Below, piece after piece: positions 6,027 to 7,543 of a stretch of 7,543 nucleotides of DNA. Origin of the DNA: Candidatus Thorarchaeota archaeon. Its GTDB lineage: Archaea > Asgardarchaeota > Thorarchaeia > Thorarchaeales > Thorarchaeaceae. The stretch's first letter is position 1. Each line of letters begins with the position of its first letter. Below the pieces are notes generated by a model that worked only from the letters and a program-made list of their open reading frames with translations, was not told the origin of the DNA and searched no databases. A program made the translations under genes and the position numbers. The stretch is taken from NCBI GenBank assembly GCA_016840245.1, contig JAEOST010000451.1:1-7543 (forward strand). The letters are read 5' to 3'.

Positions 6027-6176
6027 CTAGGCAATGAAGCTTCCACCCATTGCCTCGTACTCCTTCGTAAGGAACTCTGTGAGCTCCTTACTGTATGACG
6101 GTTTATTGCATTCCGAGTCCCCGGTTCTGCAATAGCAATCACACTTGGTTTCTATAATGGTTTCATGATTGGTCAT
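6027..6176 (-). CDS. Cysteine-rich 49-residue small protein coupled to RIO kinase copy B
   Basis: This short gene encodes 49 residues starting MTNHETIIETK. C12, C14, C16 and C23 form a CxCxC-x6-C motif that could bind zinc or another metal. An amphipathic helix (YSKELTEFLTKEYEAMG, 28-44) and a short tail follow. No known family is recognised. Evidence that it is real: the ATG overlaps the RIO copy B stop in a TAATG junction; a full GGAGGTGA Shine-Dalgarno lies 9 nt before it; it fills most of the gap before the GNAT gene; and its composition is protein-like (few rare residues, a charged helix). The coupling suggests it is made in proportion to the kinase and may bind it or share its target, which is inference. 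Small size explains why it is easily missed. Confidence 0.75.
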   Translation of the reverse strand: MTNHETIIETKCDCYCRTGDSECNKPSYSKELTEFLTKEYEAMGGSFIA

Positions 6177-7012
6177 TAGACCAACTCACCTCCTTCACGC
6201 ATGAGCTCGCGATAGTGTCGCAAGTTCTTGGGAATATACTCTGAGAGAAAGATCTCTAAGATCACCTCGGTATCTCGATGGATACCGTAGCTCTCGAAGT
6301 ACTTCAGTACGTTCTTGATATCACGCCTAAGGAAGGCTTCCACCTTTGGCATATCAGACCACGGACCCACCTCATAGGCTTGAGGCACGTCAATGATCCA
6401 AGGTCGATCCTTCCACCATAGTATGTTGTACCGGCTAAGGTCTCCATGCACATAGTGTGCATCTCTATACATGACCAGATAGTCATCCAGAATCTGATCA
6501 AGTACAACCTCCGGATTCCTAAGTTCTACATCCTTCAACTGGGGAGCTGGTGTCGTACCATCTCCGATGAAACGCATTGTGAGCATGTGTCCGACACGTC
6601 CTATCGGGGTAGGACTGTGCACACCTGCCTTGAAGCAGTTCATCAGTATGTCATACTCTGCCATGGCGATGTCCTCCATCATTCCGAGTATGTTGTATGT
6701 TCTCTTACTCGATGCAGCTGTTGAATAGCCCTTCTTCTTTGAGAGCTGATGTGACGACTGGTATAGACGAAACACTTTCAGAACAATCGGATGGTCCTTC
6801 CACAAGGCAAGGAAGATTGAAGCTTCCTTACCAGAGCTCATCTGATAATCCACATCAGTTACTAGACCATACTTGATTGCATCCTCTTTCACACCGTCAA
6901 AGGTGATCTCACGAATGACAGAACCTTTAGTACTGGAATCACTCTTCAGAGCGTCAGTCTTTTTGGTGATAGAGCTGCTCTTCTGAGGCTGGAATTTTTC
7001 TACCCTGCTCAT
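6176..7012 (-). CDS. RIO1-like serine kinase/ATPase, copy B
   Basis: This is a complete RIO-family atypical kinase of 278 residues. RIO1 acts as an ATPase/kinase in late maturation of the small ribosomal subunit. After a Ser/Lys-rich N-terminal tail (about 1-30) and a winged-helix-like segment come SSGKEA (59-64, P-loop equivalent), K79 in IVLKVF, the flexible loop (about 88-118), the hinge LTMRFIG (144-150), the catalytic HGDLSRYN (D191, N196), the metal-binding IIDVPQA (D208) and FLRRDIKNV (227-235), which closely matches RIO1. Two features depart from canonical RIO1: HGD instead of HAD, and VPQ, which is RIO2-like. The His-Pro that usually follows is replaced by GPWSDM. Its ATG overlaps the copy A stop (ATGA) and has GGAGGT 8 nt before it. 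It may therefore be a RIO1 paralogue rather than the housekeeping enzyme. Confidence 0.92.
   Translation of the reverse strand: MSRVEKFQPQKSSSITKKTDALKSDSSTKGSVIREITFDGVKEDAIKYGLVTDVDYQMSSGKEASIFLALWKDHPIVLKVFRLYQSSHQLSKKKGYSTAASSKRTYNILGMMEDIAMAEYDILMNCFKAGVHSPTPIGRVGHMLTMRFIGDGTTPAPQLKDVELRNPEVVLDQILDDYLVMYRDAHYVHGDLSRYNILWWKDRPWIIDVPQAYEVGPWSDMPKVEAFLRRDIKNVLKYFESYGIHRDTEVILEIFLSEYIPKNLRHYRELMREGGELV
6186..6193 (-). promoter_or_regulatory. Full Shine-Dalgarno site for the cysteine-rich small gene
   Basis: On the minus strand this reads GGAGGTGA, an eight-base complement to the usual 3' end of 16S rRNA. It lies 9 nt before the ATG at 6176, inside the last codons of RIO kinase copy B. It is the strongest ribosome-binding site in the window and supports translation of the small gene. 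Confidence 0.8.
6391..6505. repeat. Diverged direct repeat, unit in RIO copy B (partner 7218-7332)
   Basis: This 115-bp stretch aligns without gaps to 7218-7332, with 100 of 115 bases identical by hand count (about 87%). It covers the catalytic HGD and IIDVPQ region. Flanking parts of the two kinase genes align only at lower identity, so this is the best conserved core of a tandem gene duplication, not a mobile repeat. Confidence 0.85.
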
Positions 7013-7543
7013 CGTACATGACCTCCGACTATCTCATCGTAGTGTTTCAGATTGTCTGGAGTATACTCTGAGAGGAAGACCTCCACGATAGCATCGAGAT
7101 TACGCTTGATGCCATATCGCTTAAAGTAGGATAGAACATTCTTGATGTCACGTCTTAGAATAAAATTCACGTGATTCATGTCTGCCCAAGTATCTACCGT
7201 GTAGGCTTGTGGAACGTCAATGATCCAAGGACGTTCATTCCACCATAGTATATTGTAAGCACTCAGGTCTCCATGCACATAGTGCGCATCCCTATACATA
7301 ATCAGGTAGTCATCTAGAATCTGATCAAGTACTTCGTCTGGGTCTTCTACAATGACATCCTTCAGTTGGGAGGCTGGAACGCCATCACTCCCAATCAATC
7401 TCATGGTGAGGTAGTTGCCAACTCGACCGATGGGAGTAGGCACATGTACCCCTGCCTGGAAGCATGTCATGAGGATGTCATACTCTTTCGCAGCAAGCAT
7501 CTGCATTTTACCTGGAGCAAAGTATCCCCGCTTCTTACTAGCT
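7009..7543 (-). CDS. RIO1-like serine kinase/ATPase, copy A (5' end outside the window)
   Basis: This is the C-terminal 177 residues of a RIO-family kinase; the frame continues without a stop to the window edge, so the internal methionine at 7506 is not the start. It is collinear with copy B: GVHVPTPIGRV, LTMRLIG, the catalytic HGDLSAYN, IIDVPQA and FILRRDIKNV are all present, so the visible catalytic residues are intact. The P-loop and ATP lysine lie beyond the window. Compared with copy B, the flexible-loop/alpha-C region is about 10 residues shorter between the conserved GY and YDILM. It ends in an ATGA overlap with copy B, so the two are almost certainly cotranscribed and coupled. The pair looks like a tandem duplication. 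Confidence 0.9.
   Translation of the reverse strand, partial: ASKKRGYFAPGKMQMLAAKEYDILMTCFQAGVHVPTPIGRVGNYLTMRLIGSDGVPASQLKDVIVEDPDEVLDQILDDYLIMYRDAHYVHGDLSAYNILWWNERPWIIDVPQAYTVDTWADMNHVNFILRRDIKNVLSYFKRYGIKRNLDAIVEVFLSEYTPDNLKHYDEIVGGHVR
7021..7026 (-). promoter_or_regulatory. Shine-Dalgarno site of RIO kinase copy B
   Basis: GGAGGT on the minus strand lies 8 nt before the ATG at 7012, within the last codons of copy A. It supports that start and coupled translation of the two kinases. Confidence 0.7.
7218..7332. repeat. Diverged direct repeat, unit in RIO copy A (partner 6391-6505)
   Basis: This is the matching unit of the pair, offset by 827 bp. The longest visible exact run is GGTCTCCATGCACATAGTG, which is identical in both units. 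Several differences are synonymous codon changes, which points to selection on the protein or to partial gene conversion. Confidence 0.85.

Noticed and set aside
6446..6724. Plus-strand 92-codon frame antisense to RIO kinase copy B
   Set aside because: It is the complement of a conserved kinase region, and its open length is explained by the coding constraint on the other strand.
6391..7332. The repeated kinase segments as a mobile element or CRISPR-like repeat
   Set aside because: The two units are coding, collinear parts of paralogous genes with no terminal repeats, transposase or spacers.
7009..7506. Treating RIO copy A as a complete 165-residue protein starting at 7506
   Set aside because: The frame continues upstream to the window edge with residues (SKKRGY) that align to copy B, so the start lies outside the window.

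Overview
The window looks like a stretch of archaeal chromosome. RIO1-type kinases, promoter elements that resemble TATA boxes, Shine-Dalgarno sites with a GGAGG core, and a mix of ATG, GTG and TTG starts all fit an archaeon. The membrane-anchored winged-helix/zinc-ribbon protein is of a kind I associate with Asgard and related archaea. Placement below archaea (for example a Thorarchaeia-like lineage) is a guess, because no rRNA or other lineage marker is present. I see no mobile element, CRISPR array, tRNA or rRNA.

Layout. (1) Positions 1-1855, plus strand: a membrane-anchored HEAT-repeat protein whose frame is open to the left edge, then, 46 nt on, a PLP- and zinc-dependent D-serine dehydratase/D-threonine aldolase-like enzyme. 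(2) Positions 1847-2557, minus strand: a protein with two membrane helices, two winged helices and a zinc ribbon, overlapping the enzyme gene tail-to-tail by 9 bp. (3) Positions 2558-2753: a divergent promoter region. (4) Positions 2754-4868, plus strand: a small AbrB-like/ACT-like protein, a hairpin followed by a T-tract, a nucleoside hydrolase, a leader rich in inverted repeats, and an unrecognised helix-turn-helix-like protein. (5) Positions 4860-7543, minus strand: a tightly packed set read from right to left. It consists of RIO1-like kinase copy A (cut by the window edge), RIO1-like kinase copy B (ATGA overlap), a 49-residue cysteine-rich small protein (TAATG overlap, full Shine-Dalgarno), and a GNAT/TPR protein 24 nt further on.

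The most interesting block is (5). Two RIO1-like kinases lie in tandem and share a DNA stretch that is about 87% identical. Both carry an HGD/VPQ active-site signature unlike canonical RIO1, and they are translationally coupled to a previously easy-to-miss small protein with a CxCxC-x6-C motif. The rest is mostly housekeeping or regulatory in flavour: D-amino acid metabolism, nucleoside salvage and small putative regulators. I see no evidence that blocks (1)-(4) form one pathway.
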